A stretch of DNA of 38,613 nt from Thermoplasmatota archaeon (GTDB lineage: Archaea > Thermoplasmatota > JAKEGO01 > JANQNJ01): positions 1-38,613 of the forward strand of contig JANQNJ010000087.1 in the NCBI GenBank assembly GCA_028279645.1, in the 5' to 3' direction. The position numbers and the translations under genes were made by a program. Below the pieces are notes generated by a model that was given only the letters and a program-made list of their open reading frames with translations, made no database searches and was not told the origin of the DNA. Positions 1 to 7,925 of this stretch are shown piece by piece. How positions within the stretch are numbered: the first letter of the stretch is position 1; each line of letters opens with the position of its first letter.

Positions 1-235
1 TTCCGTCGACCGAGAGATGTACCGTATCATCGTCAACTGTTGGATTCGTGATGCTGATATTATAGACAAAGGTATCGCCGGGTTCGATCGATCCCGCAAC
101 AGGATCGATATCGGCCCAATCGGCTCCCATGGCCGTGGATGTCACAGCTATCAGGAAAATGGCGAAAAAGAGGTGAAATAACAGGTTGGTGGGGATCTTC
201 TTCCTTCCTTCCTTCTCGGTTGGATGTTTGTTCAT
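1..235 (-). CDS. Secreted or surface protein, N-terminal part only
   Basis: The gene enters from the left edge and its C-terminus is missing. The start is ATG at 235, preceded by GGGGTGAT with a spacing of about 5 nt. The 78 visible residues begin with a lysine-rich stretch, then a hydrophobic segment at about residues 18-32 (LLFHLFFAIFLIAV) and a small-residue site (TAMGA) that looks like a signal peptidase cleavage site. The mature part begins with a stretch of the type 'IEPGDTFVYNISITNPT', which resembles the first strands of Ig-like or CARDB-like beta-sandwich domains found in archaeal surface proteins. The protein is therefore probably exported. The beta-sandwich assignment is inference from a short segment and the function is unknown. 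Confidence 0.7.
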   Translation of the reverse strand, partial: MNKHPTEKEGRKKIPTNLLFHLFFAIFLIAVTSTAMGADWADIDPVAGSIEPGDTFVYNISITNPTVDDDTVHLSVDG

Positions 236-474
236 CGCAATCACCCCGTAACGGCAACTCGATAAAGTTGGGCTACGCACTCAGAACTATGTCCAGGAGT
301 GTATATAAGGAGATTTGTACGATAATTTGACACAGGATGGCCCATTTTTTCCTGAGTCGCTCATATATTAACAAAGGGGGTATCCTGATCGAACTTCCAG
401 CAGCTTATCACATGTTGAACAAGTGGACGGCCCCGGTAAGAAGTATGATATACGCATTGTAACGTTGAAAGGCC
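236..474. promoter_or_regulatory. Divergent intergenic region with TATA-like elements
   Basis: This spacer separates the secreted-protein gene (minus) from thpR (plus). A TATA-like element at 301-310 (gtatataagg) could serve the minus gene with a leader of about 45 nt. For thpR there are AT-rich candidates at 362-370 (atatatta) and at about 446-453 (gatatacg). The second lies about 25 nt before the ATG and would give a nearly leaderless mRNA. Which one is used cannot be decided by eye. Confidence 0.35.
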
Positions 475-1041
475 ATGGCTGTCAGGACCTTCGTGGCTGT
501 CAAGATACCATGCTCCAACGAACTGAGATCGCTAAAGGGGGAGATCGACCGCTTGAAGGGAAAAGGACTGAGGCCGGTCGACGTGGAGAACCTCCACATC
601 ACGCTCAAGTTCCTGGGCGATATCGATGAGGGTGATGTAGGGCTATTGGCGGATGCCATTGAAGGTGCGATGGAAGGAATGTCAGCCTTCACGGCCCATC
701 TGAAAGGTACCGGTGTGTTCCCCAGCAGGAAGATGATCAAGGTCCTGTGGGTAGGATTGGAGGAAGGAGGCGAGGAGCTCAGGTCGCTCTCCCGGGATAT
801 CAACGAGGCCCTCAAGCCGTTGGGCCACAGGCCCTCGAAGTTCGATCCGCATGTGACGATGGCGAGGATCAAGACACCCCGGTTGAAGGCGGATATCAAC
901 GCCCTCCTGGACAGGTTTCCGGACCGGTCCTTCGGCACCTTCACAATTGATACCGTGATACTCATGAAAAGCTACTTGACCCCGTCCGGTCCGATATACA
1001 CTCCGCTTCGAAAAGTGAGGCTCGGCGAGGGCGAAGCGTAG
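475..1041 (+). CDS. thpR: RNA 2',3'-cyclic phosphodiesterase (LigT/ThpR family)
   Basis: The 188-residue protein carries the two H-x-T/S-x motifs that define the 2H phosphoesterase superfamily: HITL at 41-44 and HVTM at 126-129. Length and the N-terminal pattern (VRTFVAVKIP) are those of the LigT/ThpR family. These enzymes hydrolyse RNA 2',3'-cyclic phosphate ends to 2'-phosphates and can join tRNA halves in vitro; the cellular role in archaea is not settled. The ATG at 475 is preceded by GAAAGG. The next gene starts 89 nt downstream and has its own ribosome site, so co-transcription is possible but not shown. Confidence 0.93.
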   Translation: MAVRTFVAVKIPCSNELRSLKGEIDRLKGKGLRPVDVENLHITLKFLGDIDEGDVGLLADAIEGAMEGMSAFTAHLKGTGVFPSRKMIKVLWVGLEEGGEELRSLSRDINEALKPLGHRPSKFDPHVTMARIKTPRLKADINALLDRFPDRSFGTFTIDTVILMKSYLTPSGPIYTPLRKVRLGEGEA

Positions 1042-1130
1042 GCCAGTATACATCGGGAAACGTAGGTGGAACCGCCTAATCCACAACATTAAAAAGGGAG
1101 GAGGCGATACCACACACAAGGTGAGAGCCG

Positions 1131-1829
1131 TTGTTCAAGGATTCCATCAAAGGTCTCGATAAGATATTCAAGACCGACATCCAATCCACCGTCGCCCTAG
1201 CCATAGTCGGAGAGGGTGGAACCCTAAAATCATCCTTCACATACAGCCTGCTCGCCGAGAACTGCCTCACCGACGACGCCCTCGGTATCTACATCACTCT
1301 CGAGGAGACTGCGGAGTCCCTTCTGCAGAACCAGCGCTCGATCGGGGTACGCCTTGAGGAGCGCCTGAAGATCGTGGACTACAACAGCATGAGGCGCCGC
1401 TTCAGGGGCGAGGAGAAGCATCTGGCCTTCCTCCGCATGATCCTGTCCATTCTATTATCCTACAAGAAGCAGCACGGCGACCGGTTCAAGTACGTGGCCC
1501 TGGACTCCCTTGGCGCTCTGTACTCGCTCGTCGAGCTCAAGGACCCGAGGCGTGAGATGTACCACTTCTTCAACACCCTCAGGGAGAACGACCTCACCAC
1601 CTGGATCATCATGGAGAGGGTCGGCCTCGGCGAGACCTACGCCGGCGCCGAGTCGATGCTGTTCCTGGTGGACGGCGTGATCGAGCTCGGGGTCGTTGAG
1701 ACGACCCAGAACGTACGGCGCTATATCCAGGTAAAGAAGATGCGTTCGGTGAAGCACGACATGGAGAAGTTCGTGCTGGATGTTGGCGAGGAGGGCCTAG
1801 AGGTCCTCGGTCCGCTGTATGGATACTGA
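1131..1829 (+). CDS. KaiC/RAD55-like RecA-superfamily ATPase with altered P-loop
   Basis: The 232-residue protein has the layout of single-domain archaeal KaiC/GvpD/RAD55 relatives. It has a P-loop region at 27-34, a strand of the form 'IYITLEETAE' like the KaiC 'ISFEE' segment, and a Walker-B-like strand (YVALDSLGALY). The P-loop reads G-E-G-G-T-L-K-S, with leucine where the canonical GxxxxGKS/T has glycine; lysine and serine are kept. The TTG start at 1131 is supported by GGTGA at 1120-1124 with 6 nt spacing, and an AT-rich box near 1086-1096 may be the promoter. Relatives act in signalling or regulation; nothing here identifies a partner, so only the fold is assigned. Confidence 0.75.
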   Translation: MFKDSIKGLDKIFKTDIQSTVALAIVGEGGTLKSSFTYSLLAENCLTDDALGIYITLEETAESLLQNQRSIGVRLEERLKIVDYNSMRRRFRGEEKHLAFLRMILSILLSYKKQHGDRFKYVALDSLGALYSLVELKDPRREMYHFFNTLRENDLTTWIIMERVGLGETYAGAESMLFLVDGVIELGVVETTQNVRRYIQVKKMRSVKHDMEKFVLDVGEEGLEVLGPLYGY

Positions 1830-2195
1830 GCCATTGTTCGTTCCGTTCACCTATTATTCTCTATCTTGGTGTTATATCAAAGCAGTTTCTCTTCATGATA
1901 GGTCGTGAGCTTCCTGAATTCAGCCCTTCCTGATCGGCCCTCCAACGCTCGACCATGGATAGGGGCCAAGCATCATCGGACCTGACACCGATAGAAGTTG
2001 AATGATCTTTGAGAAGTTGTTCCACTCTTGATACTGACCTTATTGGCCCCAATCCATGGCTCTGCTGGGAGAGGGCGACATGAATATCCCTTCTTATGGA
2101 TGAATGTCGGACTCGAAGGGCGGGGGGCACAACAGGACTCACGTTCTACATGGATAATCCAGAATATTGATGATAGTTCCTCATGGACAGGGAGC
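1830..2195. other. Intergenic region between convergent genes, no gene recognised
   Basis: These 366 bases lie between the ends of the KaiC-like gene (+) and the small thiI-linked gene (-). Short open frames exist on both strands, but none has a ribosome site, a recognisable domain or protein-like composition. I see no tRNA-like cloverleaf, long inverted repeat or T-rich terminator. It may be a decayed gene or plain spacer. Confidence 0.5.
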
Positions 2196-2480
2196 TCAAA
2201 CGACATGCTTCTCGATGATTCCCGTGATTATCTCCAGATGCTCACCAGCGGTATCCTCCCCGCCGCACCTGATCATCAACTTGCCCGATCTGAACACGGT
2301 CAGTGAATCCAATCCCCTCGAGGTCTTCGAGAAGACGGCCACAACCTTGGCATCGGATAACAGCTTGTACCCGCTGGTCTGGAGATCCTTGATCACTCCG
2401 GGCATGTCCAGATGGACCTGCTTTCCTGGAACGGCCTCGAACGAGCCGCCGCCCTTGCACGGTTTAAGGACCGAATACAT
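2196..2480 (-). CDS. Uncharacterised 94-residue protein coupled to thiI
   Basis: I do not recognise the family. The ATG at 2480 lies inside the 3' end of the upstream thiI-like gene (17 nt overlap) and follows AGGAG at about 9 nt, so translation is probably coupled. The protein is soluble, with no signal or membrane segment. It starts with a Cys/Gly-rich stretch (KPCKGGGSFEAVPGK) and ends in a compact alpha/beta pattern (VFRSGKLMIRCGG, then a helix). The tight overlap suggests a job linked to the sulfurtransferase, for example as a sulfur carrier or tRNA-binding partner, but that is inference from position only. Confidence 0.7.
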   Translation of the reverse strand: MYSVLKPCKGGGSFEAVPGKQVHLDMPGVIKDLQTSGYKLLSDAKVVAVFSKTSRGLDSLTVFRSGKLMIRCGGEDTAGEHLEIITGIIEKHVV

Positions 2481-3096
2481 GGGTCTCGCTCCTTTCGATG
2501 GCCGTGTCGATCAATGCCTCATCTAGATTTTCCTCATTCTCCTGGATGCTGTCTGTTCGGGCCATGGTCGCCGGTCGGTTCGGGACCAGCGTGCAGCAGG
2601 TCCCGGGTCTGATGGATATGTCGTATGTTCCGATCTCCTTGGCAATGGTGATGATCTCCTCCTTGTCCATTCCGATCAGAGGCCGGAGGATCGGGAGGTC
2701 GTGCGCCGCGGTCTCCGTCATCAGGTTCCTTAGGGTTTGGGATGCCACCTGGCCAAGTGACTCGCCCGTGATCAATCCTTCTGCACCGATCTTACGGGCC
2801 AGCTTGGAAGCGGTCAAAAGCATCCGCTTCCTGCATAGGACGCACTGATACCGGCGTTCCGAGTTCCTGGCGATATCGGCCTGCACATCGCCGTTCGGAA
2901 CGATGACCAGCTCCAGTTCCCTGCCGGTGTGGGTTGCGATCCGCTGTACGGCGTCCTTGGTCCTGGTCATGAAGGTCTCATCGGTGAACGGCCGGTTGTC
3001 GCAGTGTACAGAGATGACGTCGGCACCCCTGGCTATCATAAGATAGGTCGATACGGGGGAATCGATCCCGCCGGAGATCAGGGAGACCAGCTTCAT
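2464..3096 (-). CDS. thiI: ThiI-type tRNA 4-thiouridine PP-loop sulfurtransferase, catalytic domain only
   Basis: This 210-residue protein matches the adenylating (AANH/PP-loop) domain of ThiI, which activates U8 of tRNA for sulfur insertion. The PP-loop is at 8-13 (SGGIDSP...), and a CxxC of the form QCVLCRKRM lies at C85/C88, where ThiI carries its conserved catalytic cysteine. A further GTCC lies at 166-168. The N-terminal ferredoxin-like/THUMP RNA-binding domains of full-length ThiI (about 480 residues in E. coli) are absent, and so is a rhodanese domain. Stand-alone ThiI-like PP-loop proteins are known in archaea. The gene lies 66 nt downstream of bud32, on the same strand as other tRNA-modification genes. 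The exact thiolated base is inferred. Confidence 0.85.
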   Translation of the reverse strand: MKLVSLISGGIDSPVSTYLMIARGADVISVHCDNRPFTDETFMTRTKDAVQRIATHTGRELELVIVPNGDVQADIARNSERRYQCVLCRKRMLLTASKLARKIGAEGLITGESLGQVASQTLRNLMTETAAHDLPILRPLIGMDKEEIITIAKEIGTYDISIRPGTCCTLVPNRPATMARTDSIQENEENLDEALIDTAIERSETHVFGP

Positions 3097-3162
3097 CGTA
3101 GATGGTTATCCCGAACTGATAGATAAGAATCGTGGTGCCGTGGGTCCTGTCCGATCCGAGGC

Positions 3163-3834
3163 TCATACCGCCGGACGCCGTCTATATCGACCTCGACTGT
3201 CGATCCTTTCGATATGCTCCACAACGGCATCCCCATCAGGGCTTGTTGACAGGTAGCCATCGATCGCGTCGTCGAAGAGGGTCGTTCCCGGGTGGGTGCT
3301 CTCCACAGCCTCGCGTAGAAGGCGGAGGTCCACGGCCTTCTCCTCGATATCTGCGCCACGGGAGCCGAGGGACAGGTCGATGAACCAGACCTCGCCGTCA
3401 TGGTAGATCATGTTCGACGTCGTCGGGTCGCCGTGGGCGAGGCCGCCGGCATGGAGCTTCGCGAGGCCCGCACCGATGGATCTCCCGATCGCGGAAATCT
3501 GATCTCTGCCCCCATCTGGCCGGACATCCAGGTTCCCATCTGTTATCTCGAGGACCAGGTCCCTTACGACTGGTCCCTCGATCATCTCCATCATGATGGT
3601 GTGTTCCTTAAGGTCGATATCGATGATCCGCGGCGTCCAGACATGGTCACGCGCGGCCCTGAGCATCCTCGCCTCGTGCCTCGTCCTCTCGCTCCTGAGC
3701 TGGAGATCTATGGAAGGATGCCGGTAACCCTTCGATATCCGTGTCTTGATCACGACCTTCATATCCTCCCAGGTGCCCGCATGCACAACGGCCTCGGATC
3801 CCCGGCGGATCACATCACCTCGGGTCACCTCCAT
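3163..3834 (-). CDS. bud32: KEOPS complex kinase/ATPase Bud32
   Basis: This is a 223-residue minimal protein-kinase fold typical of Bud32. Visible are a nucleotide-binding lysine (VVIK, K30), a helix-C glutamate (RHEARML, E54), the catalytic loop HGDPTTSN at 134-141 and the metal-binding DLS at 153-155, which replaces the usual DFG. The C-terminal arginine-rich tail (RGRYRRR) is also typical. In KEOPS, Bud32 works with Kae1 to make t6A37 of ANN-decoding tRNAs. The ATG at 3834 overlaps the end of kae1 by 10 nt, so the two are separate but translationally coupled. In many euryarchaea they are one fused protein. Confidence 0.95.
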   Translation of the reverse strand: MEVTRGDVIRRGSEAVVHAGTWEDMKVVIKTRISKGYRHPSIDLQLRSERTRHEARMLRAARDHVWTPRIIDIDLKEHTIMMEMIEGPVVRDLVLEITDGNLDVRPDGGRDQISAIGRSIGAGLAKLHAGGLAHGDPTTSNMIYHDGEVWFIDLSLGSRGADIEEKAVDLRLLREAVESTHPGTTLFDDAIDGYLSTSPDGDAVVEHIERIDSRGRYRRRPAV

Positions 3835-4808
3835 GTGACCTCCACCTCCTCTGTCCGGAACCGCTGCAGGATGCCGCTTTCCTCGATGGATATGAATGCT
3901 CCAGCATTGAACATCTTCAGGCCGGTGTAGGCGATCATGGCGCCGTTGTCCCTCAGTAGTGGAGGAGGTGGAACGAAATGACTAGCCCCTCGCTCCCGGC
4001 ACATGATATCCACCATCTCCACCAGCCGCGCGTTCTGGGCGACACCGCCTCCTAGCAGGACCTCCTCCTTCCCCGTATGGGCTAGCGCCCTCTCGGTCAC
4101 CTCGACGAGCATTGCGAATGCGGTCTCCTGGATCGAGTGGCTGAGATCCTCGATGGAAGCGCCCTTCTCGTGCAACCTGGCGGCGGAGGTGAGTATCCCG
4201 GAGAAGGCGACGTCCATCCCCTTGACGGAATAAGGAAGAGGTAAGAGCTCGCCTCCATTCCTGGCCTTGGCCTCAAGCACCGGGGCGGCAGGGAACGGGA
4301 TGCCCAAGGTCGAACCAAACTTATCCAGCATGTTGCCGATCCCGATGTCCATTGTCTCGCCGAACACCCTGTACCTTCCGTTGACGAAGGCGATCACCTG
4401 GGTGTTGCCTCCGGATACGTATAGTAGGATCGGATCGGTGGCGCCTGTAAGGTCGCCGACCTCGAGATGGGCGACGCAGTGATTGACCCCGATGAGCGGA
4501 ATATCCATGGAGACCGAAAGCGCTCTGGCCGCTGTGGCCGCTGTTCGCAGGCAAGGGCCAAGACCGGGGCCCTGAGAGAAGGCGACCGCAGCGAGGTCGG
4601 TGCGATCCAAATCGGCTTCCTTCATTGCCCGGTCGATCATATCAGGCAGGATGTCGGAGTGATGGTCGGCAGCCTCCCGAGGATGGATGCCGCCCTCCTC
4701 GGGGCTATAGGAATCGATGATATTGGACAGGATCCTACCATCGGGTCCGACGATGCCCACACCCGCTGTGTGAGCGGTTCCTTCGATCCCGACGATGTGA
4801 CCGGTCAA
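3825..4808 (-). CDS. kae1: KEOPS catalytic subunit Kae1 (tRNA t6A37 threonylcarbamoyltransferase)
   Basis: The 327-residue ASKHA-fold enzyme transfers threonylcarbamoyl to A37 of tRNA. Visible motifs are GIEGTAHT near the N-terminus, the metal-binding HPREAADHH, YVSGGNTQV, GGGVAQNARL and DNGAMIAYTG near the C-terminus. I chose the TTG at 4808. AGGTGA at 4820-4815 then stands 6 nt upstream, whereas the TTG two codons earlier (4814) would leave only a 1 nt spacing. The gene begins 33 nt after purA and overlaps bud32, so purA-kae1-bud32 is probably one transcription unit. Confidence 0.96.
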   Translation of the reverse strand: MTGHIVGIEGTAHTAGVGIVGPDGRILSNIIDSYSPEEGGIHPREAADHHSDILPDMIDRAMKEADLDRTDLAAVAFSQGPGLGPCLRTAATAARALSVSMDIPLIGVNHCVAHLEVGDLTGATDPILLYVSGGNTQVIAFVNGRYRVFGETMDIGIGNMLDKFGSTLGIPFPAAPVLEAKARNGGELLPLPYSVKGMDVAFSGILTSAARLHEKGASIEDLSHSIQETAFAMLVEVTERALAHTGKEEVLLGGGVAQNARLVEMVDIMCRERGASHFVPPPPLLRDNGAMIAYTGLKMFNAGAFISIEESGILQRFRTEEVEVTWR

Positions 4809-4841
4809 AAACAATCACCTGTCCGAGTCCTAGAGGAGGTT

Positions 4842-6119
4842 TCAGGAGACCTCGATGGTCATGTGGCGTTCAGGGCCGATAGAGAGGAGCTTTGCAGGAA
4901 CGCCAAGAGATGAGGTTATGAGCTCGATATAATCCTGCATCTCCTTCGGAAGGGCATCTAGCCCGCCAGAAAGGTCGAATGTTTCGCAGGAACCCCATCC
5001 CGTTAATGCGGTGTACACCGGCTCGATCGATTCGACTAGATCATTGGAAGCGGGGAATCTGTCGGTCTCGACCCCGTCGATGATATAGGAGGTACAGACC
5101 TTGATCTCATCGAGGCCGTTCAGGACATCGAGCTTCGTGATGCCCAGCGATGTCACTCCGTTCAGCTTTGCCGAATAACGGGCCATCACGAGGTCGAGCC
5201 ATCCACACCGACGCGGTCTTCCCGTGGTGACCCCGAACTCTCGACCGACATCCCTGAGGTGTTCCCCATAACGATCCTCGAGCTCGGTCGGGAACGGTCC
5301 CTCGCCCACACGCGTGGTATACGCCTTGAGGATACCGACCACCTCGTCGATCCTGGTGGGACCGACCCCGGCGCCGGAGCAGGCGCCTCCGGCTACGGTG
5401 TTGGAGGATGTGACGAACGGATAGGTACCGTGATCGATGTCGAGGAACGTTCCCTGCGCCCCCTCGAAGAGGATCGACATACCCGAATCGAGGGCTTCGT
5501 TGAGCAGATATGTCGTGTTCTGGACATAAGGTGCGATGACCTTGCCGATACCCAGAAGCTCCTCAAGGAGGTCAGGATCCGAGGTGAACTCGAGACCGTG
5601 CGCGGTCGCCGTTGTCCTTACGGTCTGAAGGTTCTCCTCCAGCTTCGGTCCCAGCCTCTTACGGTCGAGCAGGTCGATGACGCGGACGCCTGACCTCGCG
5701 ACCTTGTCCCGGTAGGTGGGCCCGATGCCGCGTCCCGTGGTCCCGATCTTCTTATCGCCGAGCTGGGCCTCCTTCATCCCGTCAAGGAAGCGGTGGTAAG
5801 GCATGATCACGTTCGCTCTGTCGCTTATGACAAGATCGGTGGTGTCGAGGCCCATTCCCTTCAGGGTCTCTATCTCGTTCAACAGGACCCACGGGTCCAT
5901 GACGACCCCGTTCCCGATGACGGCCTTCTTTCCGGGCCTAAGGATCCCGCAGGGCAGGATGTGCAGCTTGTACTCCTGGTCGCCCACGATCACCGTGTGG
6001 CCAGCGTTATTGCCGCCCTGGAATCGGACGACGATATCGGCCCTCTCCGCGTAGTAGTCCGTGACCTTTCCCTTCCCCTCGTCCCCCCATTGCATCCCGA
6101 CGACGATGGTAGCGGTCAT
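4842..6119 (-). CDS. purA: Adenylosuccinate synthetase
   Basis: This enzyme joins IMP and aspartate with GTP in the first committed step to AMP. The N-terminal P-loop WGDEGKGK is at 11-18, followed by the IMP-binding NNAGHT and the family signatures GTTGRGIGP and TRVGEGPFPTE. At 425 residues it has the length of bacterial and eukaryotic enzymes; several thermophilic archaea have shorter versions of about 340. The ATG at 6119 lies 6-10 nt downstream of the transcription start predicted from the TATA-like box at 6147-6156, so the leader must be very short. It heads the minus-strand run with kae1, bud32 and thiI. Confidence 0.97.
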   Translation of the reverse strand: MTATIVVGMQWGDEGKGKVTDYYAERADIVVRFQGGNNAGHTVIVGDQEYKLHILPCGILRPGKKAVIGNGVVMDPWVLLNEIETLKGMGLDTTDLVISDRANVIMPYHRFLDGMKEAQLGDKKIGTTGRGIGPTYRDKVARSGVRVIDLLDRKRLGPKLEENLQTVRTTATAHGLEFTSDPDLLEELLGIGKVIAPYVQNTTYLLNEALDSGMSILFEGAQGTFLDIDHGTYPFVTSSNTVAGGACSGAGVGPTRIDEVVGILKAYTTRVGEGPFPTELEDRYGEHLRDVGREFGVTTGRPRRCGWLDLVMARYSAKLNGVTSLGITKLDVLNGLDEIKVCTSYIIDGVETDRFPASNDLVESIEPVYTALTGWGSCETFDLSGGLDALPKEMQDYIELITSSLGVPAKLLSIGPERHMTIEVS

Positions 6120-6208
6120 TTCGATCCTCGCCCTGTAGATGGCAGGGATATATTAAGGTTCTTCTCCCGCCGGAAATCCTTTAATGCGAACAGGTGCATG
6201 GCAGGCTG
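6120..6208. promoter_or_regulatory. Divergent promoter region of purA and gpmI
   Basis: An AT-rich box at 6147-6156 (gatatattaa) is the only strong TATA-like element between the divergent starts. It is near-symmetric and could serve either strand. Purine-rich bases before it on the + strand (ggcaggga) resemble a BRE and favour gpmI. On the minus strand it would place transcription start next to the purA ATG. Confidence 0.45.
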
Positions 6209-7816
6209 ATGCCCACAAAGGTACTGCTGCTGGTCCTTGATGGCTGGGGCCTCTCGGACAAGGTCGAGGGGAACGCGATCAGGGCTGCGGAGACGCCGAA
6301 CTTCGATCGACTCTGGGACACCTATCCTTCCGGTCCCATCTCCTCGAGCGGAAGGCTTGTCGGACTGCCAGAGGGACAGATGGGGAATTCCGAGGTGGGT
6401 CACATCACGCTGGGTGCGGGAAGGACCGTCTACCAACCCTACATGAGGATCTCTGACTCTATCGAGAAGGGCGAGATCTTCGATAACAAGGTCCTGAGGG
6501 ATACCATACAGAGAGGCGCGGTCCATGGAAAGATGCACCTGATGGGGATGGTCTCTGACGGAGGTGTGCACAGCCACAACACACATCTCTATGCACTGCT
6601 CCGGATGATACGCGACCTGGGCCCTATCGAGAACGTTCATATCCACGCATTCCTGGACGGAAGGGACACGCCCCCCCGGTCGGCGATCGGATATCTCGAA
6701 CAGCTCGAACACAGTATCGAGGAGATCGGGACCGGAAAGGTGGGGACTGTCACTGGTCGTTACTACGCCATGGACAGGGACAAGCGATGGGATCGGACCG
6801 CCAAGGCCTTCGATGTACTGGTCAATCGGAGGGGAGAGATCGCTCGTACACCCCTGGAAGCGGTGGAGAACGCGTACGGCAGGGACGAGAACGACGAGTT
6901 CGTCCTTCCTACCGTGATATGTCCAGAGCGTGGATCATCGAGCGAAAGCGGGATCGGTCCGGAAGACCCCATAATCCTTTTCAACTTCAGACCCGACAGG
7001 ATCAGGCAGATAACGAAAGCTCTCCTGGACGATGGGTTCCAAGGGTTCAAACGGATGCTGGTCAGAGGTGGCTCGGAGATGGAATGGGAGCCACACCGTG
7101 GAGGCCTGGTCTCGATGATGGAGGTAGGTCCGGATATCTCGACCTCGATCGCCTTTCCCCCGATCAAGATCGACAACACCCTGGGAGAGATCGTCTCCCG
7201 ATCAGGCAAGCAGCTGAGGATCGCCGAGACCGAGAAGTACGCCCATGTCACCTTCTTCTTCAATAACGGCAGGGAGGATCCGTTCCCCGGAGAGGACAGG
7301 ATCCTGGTCCCGTCGCCGAAGATCGCGACATACGACCTCCAACCTTCCATGAGCGCAGTCGAGGTAACCGATAGACTTCTATCGAAGCTCGAGGAGGAGA
7401 GCTACGATCTGGTTGTCCTGAACCTCGCAAACCCGGACATGGTCGGCCATACGGGAGAGATGGAAGCGACCATAGAGGCGCTGGAGACCGTAGATGTATG
7501 TATCGGACGGATCATGTCGGTCCATGACGGATATGCCCTGATCACCGGCGACCATGGTAACGCGGAGCAGATGTTCTACGATGGTGGCGCGGTGACGGCG
7601 CATTCCAGCAATCCAGTACCGTTGATCATATGTGGACCTGGTTTCACGGGCAAGGAGATCCGGCTCAAACACCCTCTGGAGGACGGGTGCACGCTGGACC
7701 CACCGGATCAGCAGAATGTCCTGGGGAGCCTGAGGGATATCGGACCGACCATCCTCGACCTGCTCGGATATCCTGTCCCAGAGGAGATGGAAGGGAACGG
7801 CTTCATTATCCATTGA
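6209..7816 (+). CDS. gpmI: 2,3-bisphosphoglycerate-independent phosphoglycerate mutase, GpmI type
   Basis: Interconverts 3- and 2-phosphoglycerate in glycolysis and gluconeogenesis. The alkaline-phosphatase-superfamily metal motif DGWG is at 11-14. The phosphoserine region GQMGNSEVGH is at 57-66 with S61 as nucleophile, and NLANPDMVGHTG and GDHGNAE supply further metal ligands. The 535 residues match the bacterial/plant long iPGM rather than the archaeal aPGM family. I prefer ATG at 6209 over the upstream in-frame GTG at 6194 because the family starts just before the first beta strand; AGGTG at 6192-6196 precedes it by 12 nt, which is long. Confidence 0.95.
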   Translation: MPTKVLLLVLDGWGLSDKVEGNAIRAAETPNFDRLWDTYPSGPISSSGRLVGLPEGQMGNSEVGHITLGAGRTVYQPYMRISDSIEKGEIFDNKVLRDTIQRGAVHGKMHLMGMVSDGGVHSHNTHLYALLRMIRDLGPIENVHIHAFLDGRDTPPRSAIGYLEQLEHSIEEIGTGKVGTVTGRYYAMDRDKRWDRTAKAFDVLVNRRGEIARTPLEAVENAYGRDENDEFVLPTVICPERGSSSESGIGPEDPIILFNFRPDRIRQITKALLDDGFQGFKRMLVRGGSEMEWEPHRGGLVSMMEVGPDISTSIAFPPIKIDNTLGEIVSRSGKQLRIAETEKYAHVTFFFNNGREDPFPGEDRILVPSPKIATYDLQPSMSAVEVTDRLLSKLEEESYDLVVLNLANPDMVGHTGEMEATIEALETVDVCIGRIMSVHDGYALITGDHGNAEQMFYDGGAVTAHSSNPVPLIICGPGFTGKEIRLKHPLEDGCTLDPPDQQNVLGSLRDIGPTILDLLGYPVPEEMEGNGFIIH

Positions 7817-7883
7817 TAATGGACCTTGAGCATCTGCGTCAACAACCCTCTGGACCCCGACTGGTTACATCTGTCACATAAAC

Positions 7884-7892
7884 TATTTATAA
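7884..7892 (+). promoter_or_regulatory. TATA box of the PKD lipoprotein gene
   Basis: The sequence tatttataa lies about 25 nt before a likely transcription start near 7913. This leaves a leader of about 12 nt that holds little more than the ribosome site GGTGA at 7916-7920. Confidence 0.6.
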
Positions 7893-7925
7893 GGCACTGG
7901 CAATCATTCAGTCTAGGTGAGGGTT

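Noticed and set aside
408-965. Long frame antisense to thpR
   Set aside because: The overlapped gene has the complete 2H motifs. The antisense product shows no domain and has no ribosome site.
1861-2306. Overlapping short frames in the 1830-2195 gap
   Set aside because: No ribosome sites, no hydrophobic or motif structure, and frames on both strands overlap as expected by chance.
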